Source of the DNA: Clostridiales bacterium
GTDB taxonomy: Bacteria; Bacillota; Clostridia; Lachnospirales; Lachnospiraceae
Length of the DNA: 51,701 nt
Direction of reading: 5' to 3'
NCBI GenBank assembly: GCA_020860715.1
Contig: JAJBTU010000020.1
Coordinates: 1-51,701, forward strand
In this document: positions 33,527-42,007 of the stretch, in pieces
Numbering within the stretch: position 1 is the first letter of the stretch
Layout: each line of letters starts with the position of its first letter
Notes under the pieces: model-generated
Told to the model about the DNA's origin: nothing
What the model saw: the letters and a program-made list of their open reading frames with translations, nothing else
The model's database searches: none
Made by a program: the position numbers and the translations under genes

Positions 33527-34687
33527 TCAGAATGGTTTCTCAAACGAATCCATCGCCTGCTTCAAATCCTGAATCAGATCTTCTTTTGCTTCAATGCCAA
33601 CGGACAGGCGCAGTACCCGGTCCGTGATGCCATTTTTCTGCTGAATTTCCACCGGCACATCAGCATGCGTCTGGGTGGTGGGATAGGTCAGCAGCGTCTC
33701 CACGCCTCCCAGACTTTCTGCAAAGGGAATCAGCCTGGTGCTTTTCAGAATGTGATGTGCCAGCTTTTGGCTTTCTACTTCGAATGTAACCATACTGCCA
33801 AAGCCGCTGGCCTGTCGGCGGCAGATCTCATAGGCCCGTGTACCTGGTATGCCAGGGTAATAGACCTTCCGCACACGATGCTCTCCCGACAGGTACTCAA
33901 CGATCGCCTTGGCATTCTCCTGAGCCCGCTCCATGCGGACAGGGAGAGTCTTGATGCCCCGGAGAATCAGCCAGCTGTCAAAGGGTGCCAGCCCGGAACC
34001 CACCGTCTTGAAAATAAAGCGAAGCTGTTCGGACACTTCTGCCTGGGCCGTCACCAGAAAACCCGCTAAGGTGTCATTATGGCCGCCCAGAAATTTTGTC
34101 CCGCTGTGGAGTACAATGTCCGCCCCCAGCGTCAGAGGCTTCTGAAAATAAGGCGACAAAAACGTGTTATCCACAATCAACAGGATCCCATGCCGTCTGG
34201 CCGTCTCCGCCAGAGTGCGGATGTCTATCACGTTCATCATGGGATTGGTGGGCGTTTCAATCAAAATAGCACGGGTATTCTCCCGGATATAAGGTTCCAC
34301 ATTTTCCGCGGTGCAGTCGATATGGCTGAACAAAATGCCATTCTTCCGGCTGACAGAACGGAACAGGCGGATGCTCCCTCCGTACAGATCACTGTCCGTA
34401 ATGATGTGATCCCCCGGATGAAACAACTCCATCAGCGCTGTCATGGCCGCCATGCCGCTGGAAAAAGCCAGGGCATCCACGCCGCCCTCCAGCGAAGCGA
34501 CCACCTGCTCCAGCTGCTGCCTGGTGGGATTTTGCATGCGGCTGTAGTCATAGCCGGTACTCTGACCTACCGCCGGGTGGGCAAAGGTGGCAGTCTGATA
34601 GATGGGAAAGCTGATGGAGCCGGTCTGTTCCCCTTCAAATTTCGTGCCGTCTCCATAGATACATTTTGTTTCAAAGCCTCTTTCCAT
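33527..34687 (-). CDS. Cystathionine gamma-synthase / gamma-lyase family enzyme
   Basis: 386 residues, short Cys/Met PLP type: TKCIYGDG, DYSRMQNPTRQQLEQV, ASLEGGVDALAFSSGMAAM, LIVDNTFLSPYFQ, and lysine in LHSGTKFLGGHNDTLAG. Depending on partner substrate it could make cystathionine (synthase) or split it (gamma-lyase); the following MalY gene favours a synthase + lyase pair. 107 nt separate it from the terminator of the transporter operon; no clean promoter was picked. Confidence 0.87.
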   Translation of the reverse strand: MERGFETKCIYGDGTKFEGEQTGSISFPIYQTATFAHPAVGQSTGYDYSRMQNPTRQQLEQVVASLEGGVDALAFSSGMAAMTALMELFHPGDHIITDSDLYGGSIRLFRSVSRKNGILFSHIDCTAENVEPYIRENTRAILIETPTNPMMNVIDIRTLAETARRHGILLIVDNTFLSPYFQKPLTLGADIVLHSGTKFLGGHNDTLAGFLVTAQAEVSEQLRFIFKTVGSGLAPFDSWLILRGIKTLPVRMERAQENAKAIVEYLSGEHRVRKVYYPGIPGTRAYEICRRQASGFGSMVTFEVESQKLAHHILKSTRLIPFAESLGGVETLLTYPTTQTHADVPVEIQQKNGITDRVLRLSVGIEAKEDLIQDLKQAMDSFEKPF

Positions 34688-34792
34688 TTACGCTGTTCCT
34701 CCTGCAGTATTTTCACAACTGAGACGGTATGCTGCAGCTGCTTTGGTTCTTCCAGACAAATACAGAAATTTTACGAATCAGGGTGATTTACT

Positions 34793-34829
34793 AAGGCAGA
34801 GCGGCAAAAACAACTCGCCGCTCTGCCTT
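34793..34829 (-). terminator. Terminator of the cystine-transporter operon
   Basis: Perfect 13-bp stem AAGGCAGAGCGGC / GCCGCTCTGCCTT, 11-nt loop, 56 nt after the binding-protein stop. No long T tract follows on the minus strand. Confidence 0.7.
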
Positions 34830-34884
34830 GTAGTCTCCGTTAATTCCTTTTATTTCCGTTAATCTCTTTTCATTTCCATCCCGA

Positions 34885-35769
34885 TTACTCTGTCGCGGCT
34901 TCTGTATCCTCTTCCACTTCTTCCGATGCCACAACACCACCTTCTACAACAAGCTCTTCCTCATAGTCGCTGCCATAGGTTTCCAGCAAAGTCGCCTCAT
35001 AATCCGCATGGAAGAATTCTTCCTCTCCAAGAGCTGTAATCTCTTCATTCAGCCAGTCAAGCAGGGTCGTATTTCCTTTTGACACAGCCGGAGCGATCGT
35101 ATCCTGGCTTCCAAGTGACGGAATTCCGACGGTATATCCTTCATTCTGATTTGCAAAGGCGATTACCTCTGTATTGTCATTTGCCCATGCCACACCGTTT
35201 CCATTCTCCAGCGCTTCCTTTGCTGCCGCATACGTATCATATTTCTGGAGTGTAAGATCCGGATAATTTTCCGTCAGATAGGTTTCCGCAGTTGTGCCGG
35301 AAATGACGATTACCGCATCGTCCTCACCCAGATCATCCAGATCCGTGATTACGTTAGAATCCGGTGATACAACTCCCAATGCCACATTCATATAAGGCAG
35401 GGCAAAATCGACCTCCTCCGCGCGCTCTTCTGTCACAGTAAAGTTTGCAAGGATAATATCTACCTTACCAGTCTGAAGATACTCAATCCGGCTCGCGGCT
35501 TCCGTAGAAACATACTCTACTTCCACACCGAGATCCTCCGCGATTCTTTCCGCAAAATAGATATCGTAGCCCTGATACTCGCCGTTTTCATCCACATAGC
35601 CGAACGGATTCTTATCGGAGAATACGCCGATCTTTACCGTACCGCTCTCCTGGATTTCATCGAGAGTACGATAGATCACGTCCTCATCCGCAAGCGCCGT
35701 CGTGGATCCTGCCGCCAGTGCTGCTGTCATAAGAGCTGCCACAACCAGTTTTCCTGTTCTTCTTTTCAT
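34885..35769 (-). CDS. Amino-acid (cystine-type) ABC transporter binding protein
   Basis: 294 residues from MKRRTGKL (AGGAAAT upstream; an earlier GTG overlaps that site). Signal peptide LVVAALMTAALAAGSTTALA with no lipobox Cys, unusual for a Gram-positive binding protein. Family 3 fold: VKIGVFSDKNPFGYVDENGE, GYDIYFAERIAEDLG, LQTGKVDIILANFTVTEERA. The tail is acidic (EEVEEDTEAATE). It likely gives cystine or another sulfur amino acid to the two permeases; sulfur control of the operon supports that. Confidence 0.85.
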   Translation of the reverse strand: MKRRTGKLVVAALMTAALAAGSTTALADEDVIYRTLDEIQESGTVKIGVFSDKNPFGYVDENGEYQGYDIYFAERIAEDLGVEVEYVSTEAASRIEYLQTGKVDIILANFTVTEERAEEVDFALPYMNVALGVVSPDSNVITDLDDLGEDDAVIVISGTTAETYLTENYPDLTLQKYDTYAAAKEALENGNGVAWANDNTEVIAFANQNEGYTVGIPSLGSQDTIAPAVSKGNTTLLDWLNEEITALGEEEFFHADYEATLLETYGSDYEEELVVEGGVVASEEVEEDTEAATE

Positions 35770-35846
35770 AATGTATTTCCTCACTTTCCGGCTTTCGCCA
35801 TATTAGAATATCTATAGTAAACGAATCACTTCGTTTTGCTATCCTG

Positions 35847-36602
35847 TCACAGTTTCTTTTTAGGGCTGTCAAATACAAAAGTGTTTAAAAAACTTTTTGC
35901 CCGCTCTGTCTTCGGATGTTCAAAAAACGCTTCCGCCGTCCCTTCTTCCACAATTTCACCATGCTCCAGAAAGATCACCCGGTCCGCCACCGCTTTTGCG
36001 AACTGCATCTCGTGCGTCACAATAACCATGGTACTTCCGCTTTCGGCCAGCTCCAGCATGACGTCAAGTACCTCCCTCACCATCTCCGGGTCAAGCGCCG
36101 CTGTCACTTCATCAAAAAGGATCAGTTCCGGATGCATACAGAGTGCCCGGACAATCGCCGTCCGCTGCTTCTGTCCCCCGGAAAGCTCCCGCGGATAATT
36201 GTTTTTCTTCTCCAGCAGACCAACGCGGTCAAGTAACCTTTCCGCCTCTTCGGTCGCCTCCCCTTTTTTCCGCTTCTGCACCAGCATCGGCGCCAGAGTG
36301 ATATTTTCCAGAATCGTCTTGTGCGGAAACAGATCATAACTCTGGAAGACCATCCCGATCCTCTGTCTGATCTTCGTCACATTCGCTGCGCGTCCATCCA
36401 CCGGTTCGTCCCCCAGCAATATTTTCCCGGACTGAATCGGTTCGAGCGCATTCATACATCGAAGCAGCGTGCTTTTCCCGCACCCGGAGGGGCCGACAAT
36501 GACGAGCACCTCACCCCGGTGAACAGTCAGAGAAAGATCATTCAGAACCACATTCTCTCCAAATGCTTTTGTCACATGCTCCAGCTTCAACAATTCTTCC
36601 AT
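35847..36602 (-). CDS. Amino-acid ABC transporter ATP-binding protein
   Basis: 251 residues from [10 protein letters not shown], 1 nt after the permease stop (GGGGAG upstream). Polar amino-acid class ATPase: Walker [10 protein letters not shown]-loop [10 protein letters not shown], signature LSGGQKQR, Walker [15 protein letters not shown] (T-A-A-L-D form), H-loop TH. It powers the two permeases. Operon order is permease, permease, ATPase, binding protein. Confidence 0.93.
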   Translation of the reverse strand: MEELLKLEHVTKAFGENVVLNDLSLTVHRGEVLVIVGPSGCGKSTLLRCMNALEPIQSGKILLGDEPVDGRAANVTKIRQRIGMVFQSYDLFPHKTILENITLAPMLVQKRKKGEATEEAERLLDRVGLLEKKNNYPRELSGGQKQRTAIVRALCMHPELILFDEVTAALDPEMVREVLDVMLELAESGSTMVIVTHEMQFAKAVADRVIFLEHGEIVEEGTAEAFFEHPKTERAKSFLNTFVFDSPKKKL

Positions 36603-36603
36603 G

Positions 36604-37293
36604 TCAGACTCCCCACCGTTTCTCCAGATATCCCGCAAACAGACTGACCGGCCAACAGATGATAAAATACAGGAAAAATACCGTCCCATAGATTCCAAAT
36701 GCAGCGTTCGGCGAAGACATCCGGTTCGCCTCGATGATCTGCTGCGCCACCTTTAATACTTCCACGACTCCAATCATCATCACCAGACTGGTCGTCTTGA
36801 TCATCCTCGTGATCAGGTTGATGGAAAGAGGTACCAGCCTGCGCAGGGTCTGCGGAATGATAATATGCAGAAAAATCTGGTTTTCCGTCATTCCCAGTGC
36901 CGCGCTGCTTTCATACTGGTGCTTCGGGATGCTCACAAGCGCTCCTCTCACCAGATCGCCCATTTCAGCCGTCCCCCAGAAAGTAAAGACAATGACCGCG
37001 GAAAGCTCGCCGGATAAATTCCATCCAAACATGCGCGTAGTGCCAAAATAAACCAGAAATAAAAGCACCATCTGCGGCATGATCCGTACAATTTCCAGAT
37101 AAAGCCGACTCAATGCCTTTGTGACAGGATTTTTCCAGGTCATCACTACCCCAAGCAAAACCCCCAGCGGAATACACATCAGCACCGATATCAGACTGAT
37201 CCGCAGCGCTACCCAAAGGCCGCCCAGCAGACGGATCATATTTTTCCCTTTGAACAGGACATTGAGCCCCAGTTCAGTCACCAAATCCGGCAT
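36604..37293 (-). CDS. Amino-acid ABC transporter permease (second)
   Basis: 229 residues, HisM-type. Five or so transmembrane helices and the EAA loop ([19 protein letters not shown], preceded by [14 protein letters not shown]). It overlaps the first permease by 20 bp and abuts the ATPase gene. Two different permeases point to a heterodimeric importer. Confidence 0.9.
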   Translation of the reverse strand: MPDLVTELGLNVLFKGKNMIRLLGGLWVALRISLISVLMCIPLGVLLGVVMTWKNPVTKALSRLYLEIVRIMPQMVLLFLVYFGTTRMFGWNLSGELSAVIVFTFWGTAEMGDLVRGALVSIPKHQYESSAALGMTENQIFLHIIIPQTLRRLVPLSINLITRMIKTTSLVMMIGVVEVLKVAQQIIEANRMSSPNAAFGIYGTVFFLYFIICWPVSLFAGYLEKRWGV

Positions 37294-37933
37294 AGCGCAG
37301 CCTCCTCTCCAGAAAACTTCCCGCTATGGATACCGGCAGCAGAATGATCAGGTAAAACACGACCAGAAGGAACAGACACTCCGCCGTCTTATAATAAAGT
37401 CCGATCAGATCCTTTGCGGTAAACATCAGATCCATCAGGCTGATCGCGCTGAAAACGCTGGTCTCCTTCAGCAGGAAGATGACATTTGCCACAAGAGCGG
37501 GCACACTGATCTCCAGTGCCTGCGGGAGCAAAATATGCCAGAAAGTCTGCATACGGCTAAGTCCCAGGCTTAAGGAGCTCTCCGACTGAATCAGCGGCAC
37601 GGCTTCCAGCCCGCTTCGAAAGGATTCTGCCATGTAGCTTCCGCCCAGCAGGGCAAGTCCCAGCGTCCCGCAAAATTCCGCCGTTAGCCTGATACCGATC
37701 TTAGGCAGGCCGAAATAAATGAAAAACAGTTGTACCAGAAGGGGCGTATTCCGAAATACCTCAATATAAATTTTTACAATCTGCGACAGCACCGGAACAT
37801 GATAATACCGGATTAACGCACCAGCCAGCCCCAGCACAATCGCCAGGACAATCCCCATCCAGCCAATGCGCAGGGTCAGCAGCATCGCCTCACGGAATGC
37901 AGGAATATAATCAATTATCACTGTCCAGTTCAT
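37274..37933 (-). CDS. Amino-acid ABC transporter permease (first)
   Basis: 219 residues, GlnP/HisM family. Helices at 12-35, 45-65, 75-95 and toward the C-terminus; EAA loop near LSLGLSRMQTFWHILLPQ. First gene after the sulfur-type promoter at 38016-38044, whose two operators match those of metY. Start ATG reads MNWTVIIDYIPAF with a weak upstream purine run. Confidence 0.9.
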   Translation of the reverse strand: MNWTVIIDYIPAFREAMLLTLRIGWMGIVLAIVLGLAGALIRYYHVPVLSQIVKIYIEVFRNTPLLVQLFFIYFGLPKIGIRLTAEFCGTLGLALLGGSYMAESFRSGLEAVPLIQSESSLSLGLSRMQTFWHILLPQALEISVPALVANVIFLLKETSVFSAISLMDLMFTAKDLIGLYYKTAECLFLLVVFYLIILLPVSIAGSFLERRLRYAGFGD

Positions 37934-37978
37934 AAATTCTTCCTCACCATTATTGTTGTTTCTTATATTCCTATATTT

Positions 37979-37995
37979 CCTATCTTTTTAATAGG
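37979..37995 (-). promoter_or_regulatory. CymR/Rrf2-like operator, site 3
   Basis: CCTATCTTTTTAATAGG, 17 nt, 20 bp downstream of the -10 of the cystine-transporter promoter. Confidence 0.55.
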
Positions 37996-38015
37996 TTTAT
38001 GCTCCTATGGTGGTA

Positions 38016-38044
38016 ATCATACAACCAAACGAACTATCCGTCAA
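38016..38044 (-). promoter_or_regulatory. Cystine-transporter operon promoter
   Basis: TTGACG, 17-bp spacer, TATGAT on the minus strand. Same hexamers, spacing and TTGTATGATTA context as the site at 17651. Confidence 0.72.
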
Positions 38045-38054
38045 TTTCAAAAAA

Positions 38055-38072
38055 CCGATAACTGGTTATCGG
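38055..38072 (-). promoter_or_regulatory. GATAAC/GTTATC activator-type site, site 3
   Basis: CCGATAACTGGTTATCGG exactly 10 bp upstream of the -35, with an extra CCGATAAC half-site at 38079-38086. Confidence 0.6.
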
Positions 38073-38096
38073 TTTTTCCGATAACTAATGCGCAAT

Positions 38097-38146
38097 AAAA
38101 CAGGTGGAAAAGCAGCTTCAGTTCTCGCCATTTTCCCACCTGTTTT
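38097..38146 (-). terminator. Terminator after the Cys-rich small gene
   Basis: AAAACAGGTGG with AAAA pairs with TTTT, C and CCACCTGTTTT; bidirectional A/T ends. It separates the GATase cluster from the transporter promoter. Confidence 0.78.
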
Positions 38147-38166
38147 GCTATTTTTAACCAGAATCT

Positions 38167-38376
38167 CTATCCTCTCAGATATCTGGCGTTATACTCCGCA
38201 TTGATTTCCCGGATCTCCATCTCTCCGTCAATATACCGCTGATACATCTCAAACGGATTCCCGCCTCCCAGCCAGCAACCGGTACAGTTTTCGCATCCAC
38301 CGCCGCAATCCAGAGACTGCCGGATGATTGCCTCCCTTTCTTCCTTCGTTGTATCTTTAATCAAAACACTCTTCAT
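38167..38376 (-). CDS. Small Cys-rich protein of unknown function
   Basis: 69 residues. Helical charged ends flank a core of four cysteines, DCGGGCENCTGCW, then LGGGNPFEMYQRYIDGEMEI. The tight cysteines suggest a metal or Fe-S site or a redox role. I do not recognise a family. It starts 27 nt after the amidotransferase gene and lies within a sulfur gene block. Confidence 0.7.
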   Translation of the reverse strand: MKSVLIKDTTKEEREAIIRQSLDCGGGCENCTGCWLGGGNPFEMYQRYIDGEMEIREINAEYNARYLRG

Positions 38377-38403
38377 ATAAGATTCACCCCCAGGATATCC
38401 AAG

Positions 38404-39174
38404 TCATAACTCCGCAAAAATCTGATAAATATACTTCATATTCTCTTCACTTTCTATGTAGATCTCTCCATGGTTTGTTCCTGTGAAAACAAGGCGACCA
38501 TCCTTATAGGCCAGAAGCGTTGTCATAGGAACCGGCTCCCATCCGTTCCCCCCAAGCGGCTGTGTGGAAAAAATAACCTGCCCCCTTCCGAGCTGCTGAT
38601 ACAACGAATTTGCGTAATTTGTATGAACATACTCATACTCCCCATCAGAAAAGATCAGGTTCAGCTTATTACCGGAAGCCATTTGGCAGATAATTTCGTT
38701 CAACAGCTGGAACCGTCCGGCTGCACTCAGCATCCCTTTGCCGCGTATCTCCCGGTTCATCTGCTCAAGCAAATACAAAAGTATCCGCTCGCTGTCTGTG
38801 TCCCCAGACTGCCTGGCCGCCATTCCACTCAATGGCTCATACTCGAAAATCGTGCCATTATGAATCAGCGTCCAACGCCTTCCTGAGCAGTCCTTCCCTG
38901 TGAACGGATGGCAATTACGATGCTCAACATTTCCAATTGTCGCATAGCGGATATGCGCCAACACCATCCGCCCCTGCACCGGGACGGACAGGCGTTCCCG
39001 AAGGCAGAGACTTTTGTCTGCCTGCAGCGGCTCCTTCTCAATATGTGCCTCATTGCCGTCCAGAAGAGCCAGCCCCCAGCCATTCGGATGTTGGGGGCTG
39101 TGGCTGTAAAATTCTTTTAAATATTTATTCAGAACCAGTTGGTGATCCGAACAACTTCCAAACAACTCGCACAT
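38404..39174 (-). CDS. Class II glutamine amidotransferase-like protein
   Basis: 256 residues. N-terminal nucleophile Cys2 (MCELFGSC), then NGWGLALLDG, AHIRYATIGNVEHRNCHPF and LIHNGTIFEYEPL fit the GATase_4/YafJ group (Ntn hydrolase). The family hydrolyses glutamine or gamma-glutamyl amides; the ergothioneine enzyme EgtC is a relative, so a gamma-glutamyl-thiol role near gshA is conceivable but unproven. It follows cysK by 39 nt. Confidence 0.82.
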   Translation of the reverse strand: MCELFGSCSDHQLVLNKYLKEFYSHSPQHPNGWGLALLDGNEAHIEKEPLQADKSLCLRERLSVPVQGRMVLAHIRYATIGNVEHRNCHPFTGKDCSGRRWTLIHNGTIFEYEPLSGMAARQSGDTDSERILLYLLEQMNREIRGKGMLSAAGRFQLLNEIICQMASGNKLNLIFSDGEYEYVHTNYANSLYQQLGRGQVIFSTQPLGGNGWEPVPMTTLLAYKDGRLVFTGTNHGEIYIESEENMKYIYQIFAEL

Positions 39175-39213
39175 ACCAGCCGCCTTCCTGCTTCTTTGCT
39201 GCTCTCCGAATCT

Positions 39214-40149
39214 TTACTTTCCTGTATATAATGGTGTCGAATAATAGCGGTCACCACTGTCCGGAAGAAGCACGACGATCGTCTTTCCCTTATTTTCAGG
39301 GCGCTTAGCAACCTGAACAGCCGCATGCAATGCAGCACCGGAAGAAATCCCAGTCAGAATGCCTTCCGTTTTTCCCAGTACCTTTGATGCTTCAAACGCA
39401 TCCTCATTTTCAACCGGAAATACCTCGTCATAAATCTTTGTATTTAAGGTATCCGGCACAAATCCAGCGCCGATTCCCTGAATTTTATGCGCACCGGCTC
39501 TGCCCTCTGAAAGCACTGGTGAGGATGCCGGTTCCACTGCTATAAGCTGTATGTCAGATTTCTGAGCCTTTAAATATTCACCCGTTCCGGTAATCGTCCC
39601 TCCGGTACCGACGCCCGCAATAAAGATATCAACCTGGCCTTCCGTATCCTTCCAGATCTCCGGTCCTGTCGACCTGCGATGCTCCGCCGGGTTCGCCGGA
39701 TTCTCAAACTGGCCTGGTATGAAGCTGCCTTCAATTTCCTGTGCCAGCTGCTCTGCCATGGCAATTGCCCCCTTCATTCCTTTCAGGCCATCTGTCAAAA
39801 CGACTTCCGCTCCATACGCCTTCAGGATGTTTCTGCGCTCAACACTCATTGTCTCCGGCATTGTAAGAATCACCCGGTAGCCTTTTGCTGCTGCAATCGC
39901 CGCAAGTCCAATCCCGGTATTGCCGGATGTGGGCTCAATAATCGTACTTCCTTCCCGCAGCAGGCCTTTTTCTTCCGCATCCTCAATCATAGACTTTGCA
40001 ATTCGGTCCTTCACACTCCCTGCCGGATTGAGATACTCCAGCTTCGCGAGCAGCGTTGCTTCCAGACCATTTTTCTGTGCAAAACGCCCCAATTTCAAAA
40101 GCGGTGTTCCACCAATCAAATCCGTAATGCTGTCATATACTTTACTCAT
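39214..40149 (-). CDS. cysK: Cysteine synthase
   Basis: 311 residues. PLP lysine in LEYLNPAGSVKDRIA, phosphate/substrate loop EPTSGNTGIGLA, glycine cradle AGVGTGGTITGTGEYLK and GISSGAA. It makes L-cysteine from O-acetylserine and sulfide in the cytosol. Start MSKVYDSITDLIGGTPL has GGGGAATAGAAT upstream. The promoter carries the CymR/Rrf2-like site but not the GATAAC site. Confidence 0.95.
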   Translation of the reverse strand: MSKVYDSITDLIGGTPLLKLGRFAQKNGLEATLLAKLEYLNPAGSVKDRIAKSMIEDAEEKGLLREGSTIIEPTSGNTGIGLAAIAAAKGYRVILTMPETMSVERRNILKAYGAEVVLTDGLKGMKGAIAMAEQLAQEIEGSFIPGQFENPANPAEHRRSTGPEIWKDTEGQVDIFIAGVGTGGTITGTGEYLKAQKSDIQLIAVEPASSPVLSEGRAGAHKIQGIGAGFVPDTLNTKIYDEVFPVENEDAFEASKVLGKTEGILTGISSGAALHAAVQVAKRPENKGKTIVVLLPDSGDRYYSTPLYTGK

Positions 40150-40158
40150 ATTCTATTC

Positions 40159-40175
40159 CCCACTTTCTTGATAGG
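40159..40175 (-). promoter_or_regulatory. CymR/Rrf2-like operator, site 4 (cysK)
   Basis: CCCACTTTCTTGATAGG, 17 nt and the least conserved of four, downstream of the cysK -10 and only 10 nt before the start codon, so it could also mask the ribosome site. Confidence 0.5.
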
Positions 40176-40192
40176 TTTACTTGGTATATATG

Positions 40193-40221
40193 AGATTACA
40201 TCACTGTCAGCGTTTTGTCAA
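40193..40221 (-). promoter_or_regulatory. cysK promoter
   Basis: Consensus -35 TTGACA (40221-40216), 17-bp spacer, TAATCT (40198-40193) on the minus strand. Confidence 0.62.
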
Positions 40222-40248
40222 CAGGTTTTTATAGAATAAATACAAAAT

Positions 40249-40280
40249 GCCCACCAGAGAGCTTTATCTCTCTAATGGGC
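40249..40280 (-). terminator. Terminator of the HxlR gene
   Basis: GCCCA-AA-GAGAG-type stem: GCCCATTAGAGAG pairs with CTCTCTGGTGGGC (two internal mismatches) and ATTTTG follows on the minus strand. Confidence 0.7.
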
Positions 40281-40338
40281 GTTACCGCAATCTATGATCC
40301 TATGTGTTTCTTACAATAGCTCTGTCAGTTTACTTCTT

Positions 40339-40680
40339 TCATATTGCACTGCTGTCTCTTAATTTACTTCCCCATACGGCAAACTCGGTCAGAATCGGAA
40401 TCAGGGAACGAACGGAATCCGTTATTTCATATTCTACACGAACCGGGACTTCCAGATATTCCATCCTTTTTACAAGCCCGTCATCCTCCAGCTCTTTTAG
40501 CGACTTGGAAAGCATCGTATTAGAGATACTGCCCATTTTTCGTTTGAGATCGTTGTATCTGGTTGCACCGTCACTCGATAAAGAACATAAAATGGACATT
40601 TTCCATCTTCCGCCAATCGCATTCATTGCCTTCTGTAAAGGACATCCCACGGTACATGGGCATATATGTTCATTCGCCAT
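40339..40680 (-). CDS. HxlR-family transcriptional regulator
   Basis: 113 residues, winged helix: GGRWKMSILCSLSSDGATRYNDL, RKMGSISNTMLSKSLKELEDDG, PVRVEYEITDSVRSL. N-terminal cysteines C7, C9 and C13 (HICPCTVGCPLQKAM) resemble redox-sensing HxlR/HypR proteins. It is divergent from the cation exporter and likely controls one or both genes from the shared region. Confidence 0.88.
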   Translation of the reverse strand: MANEHICPCTVGCPLQKAMNAIGGRWKMSILCSLSSDGATRYNDLKRKMGSISNTMLSKSLKELEDDGLVKRMEYLEVPVRVEYEITDSVRSLIPILTEFAVWGSKLRDSSAI

Positions 40681-40698
40681 CGTAATTTTCCCTCCTCT

Positions 40699-40716
40699 GG
40701 TAAGTTTTTTAGTACC
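40699..40716. promoter_or_regulatory. Likely HxlR operator
   Basis: GGTAAGTTTTTTAGTACC, an imperfect palindrome (GGTA/TACC arms), in the 5' leader of the regulator gene and 22 bp from the rightward -35. Its place suits autoregulation. Confidence 0.45.
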
Positions 40717-40737
40717 TGCTCCATTTAATCTGCGTAG

Positions 40738-40775
40738 TTGACACGGATACCTTCCATGCCTATAATCGCATTATA
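40738..40775. promoter_or_regulatory. Overlapping divergent promoters of hxlR and the cation exporter
   Basis: Rightward: TTGACA, 17-bp spacer, TATAAT (40738-40766), a perfect consensus. Leftward TATAAT at 40775-40770 with TTTACT 17 bp upstream serves the regulator. The two -10 boxes lie within 10 bp, so the promoters compete. Confidence 0.75.
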
Positions 40776-40894
40776 GCAGGTAGTGATTTAAGAGTAAAGT
40801 AGTTTTTATGAGCAACAGGTAAGAATGCCCGCGCATCCTGCACATTTTGCAAACACCGGAAATTTAACACTGGAAGAGCAAAAAAGGGGAAGCT

Positions 40895-42007
40895 ATGACA
40901 GACAGCAGAAACAAAACGATTGTCAAAACCAGTATGATTGGTGTTGCAGTGAATGCACTGCTTTCTGTACTTAAAATTATTATCGGCACACTAAGCGGCT
41001 CAATCGCGATCATACTGGATGCCATCAACAACCTGTCAGATGCTGCCTCCAGCATCATTACGATTGTCGGAGCAAAGCTGGCCGGCAAGGAGCCAGACAA
41101 AAAGCACCCCTTCGGCCATGGCAGAATTGAATATTTCAGTGCCCTGGTCATATCCCTGCTCGTCCTGTACGCCGGAGTTACTTCACTTGAGGAGTCAGTG
41201 AGCGGTATCCTGCACCCGGAAATCCCAGGCTACACCACAGCCTCGCTGGTGATCATCGCAGTTGCTGTTGTTGTAAAAATTATGCTTGGGAGATATTTTA
41301 TCGCCGCAGGCAGGCGGGTAGATTCAGATTCCCTCATCAATTCCGGTCGGGACGCCGCATTGGATTCGGTGATTTCTTTTGGTACCCTGGCAGCGGCTGT
41401 CATCTTCCTTTGCACTGGCATTTCCCTTGAGGCTTACCTCGGAGCCATTATTTCACTCATCATCATCAAATCCGGATGCGACATGATGCGGGAAACCGTG
41501 TCGCGTCTGCTGGGGGAACGGGTGGATGCAGATATGGCAAAGGCCATCGGGGAAACTATCATGGAGTTCCCCACAGTACACGGAGTTTACGATCTGGTGC
41601 TTCATGATTACGGCCCCGATTCCTATCAGGGTTCTGTACATATCGAAGTGCCGGATACCTGCAGAGCAAACGAACTGGATAATCTCATCCGCTCTATCAC
41701 AATTGCCGTTTACGAAAAGCACCATGTACTATTGACTGCCGTAGGTGTCTATTCGATCAACACAATCGATGAAGAGGTGATCCGTATCCGGGAAGAGATC
41801 AGCAGCATGGCACTGAAGAATGAATACATTACACAAATGCATGGTTTTTATCTGGATAAAGAACAGATGACGATCCGTCTTGATCTGGTGGTCAGCTTCG
41901 ATGCAAAGGATCGGCGTTCCGTTTTTCAGGAAGTGGAATCAGCCATACAGCAAAAATATCCTGAATATCAGATCAATATGGCCATGGATACCGATTTTAT
42001 AGCATAA
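40895..42007 (+). CDS. Cation diffusion facilitator, Mn/Fe-type exporter
   Basis: 370 residues, six transmembrane helices then a cytoplasmic domain. Helix 2 carries DAINNLSD, where the zinc-type H/D is N, and helix 5 GRDAALDS (D-x-x-x-D). This N-D plus D-D set is the manganese (MntE-like) form. KHPFGHGRIEY lies in the loop after helix 2. The C-terminal half extends past the usual cytoplasmic domain with a second such repeat. It probably exports Mn or Fe to limit metal stress; it has a strong promoter and an adjacent redox-type regulator. Confidence 0.87.
   Translation: MTDSRNKTIVKTSMIGVAVNALLSVLKIIIGTLSGSIAIILDAINNLSDAASSIITIVGAKLAGKEPDKKHPFGHGRIEYFSALVISLLVLYAGVTSLEESVSGILHPEIPGYTTASLVIIAVAVVVKIMLGRYFIAAGRRVDSDSLINSGRDAALDSVISFGTLAAAVIFLCTGISLEAYLGAIISLIIIKSGCDMMRETVSRLLGERVDADMAKAIGETIMEFPTVHGVYDLVLHDYGPDSYQGSVHIEVPDTCRANELDNLIRSITIAVYEKHHVLLTAVGVYSINTIDEEVIRIREEISSMALKNEYITQMHGFYLDKEQMTIRLDLVVSFDAKDRRSVFQEVESAIQQKYPEYQINMAMDTDFIA

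Noticed and set aside
33257-34069. 270-codon plus-strand frame
   Set aside because: Antisense to MalY/CGS genes.
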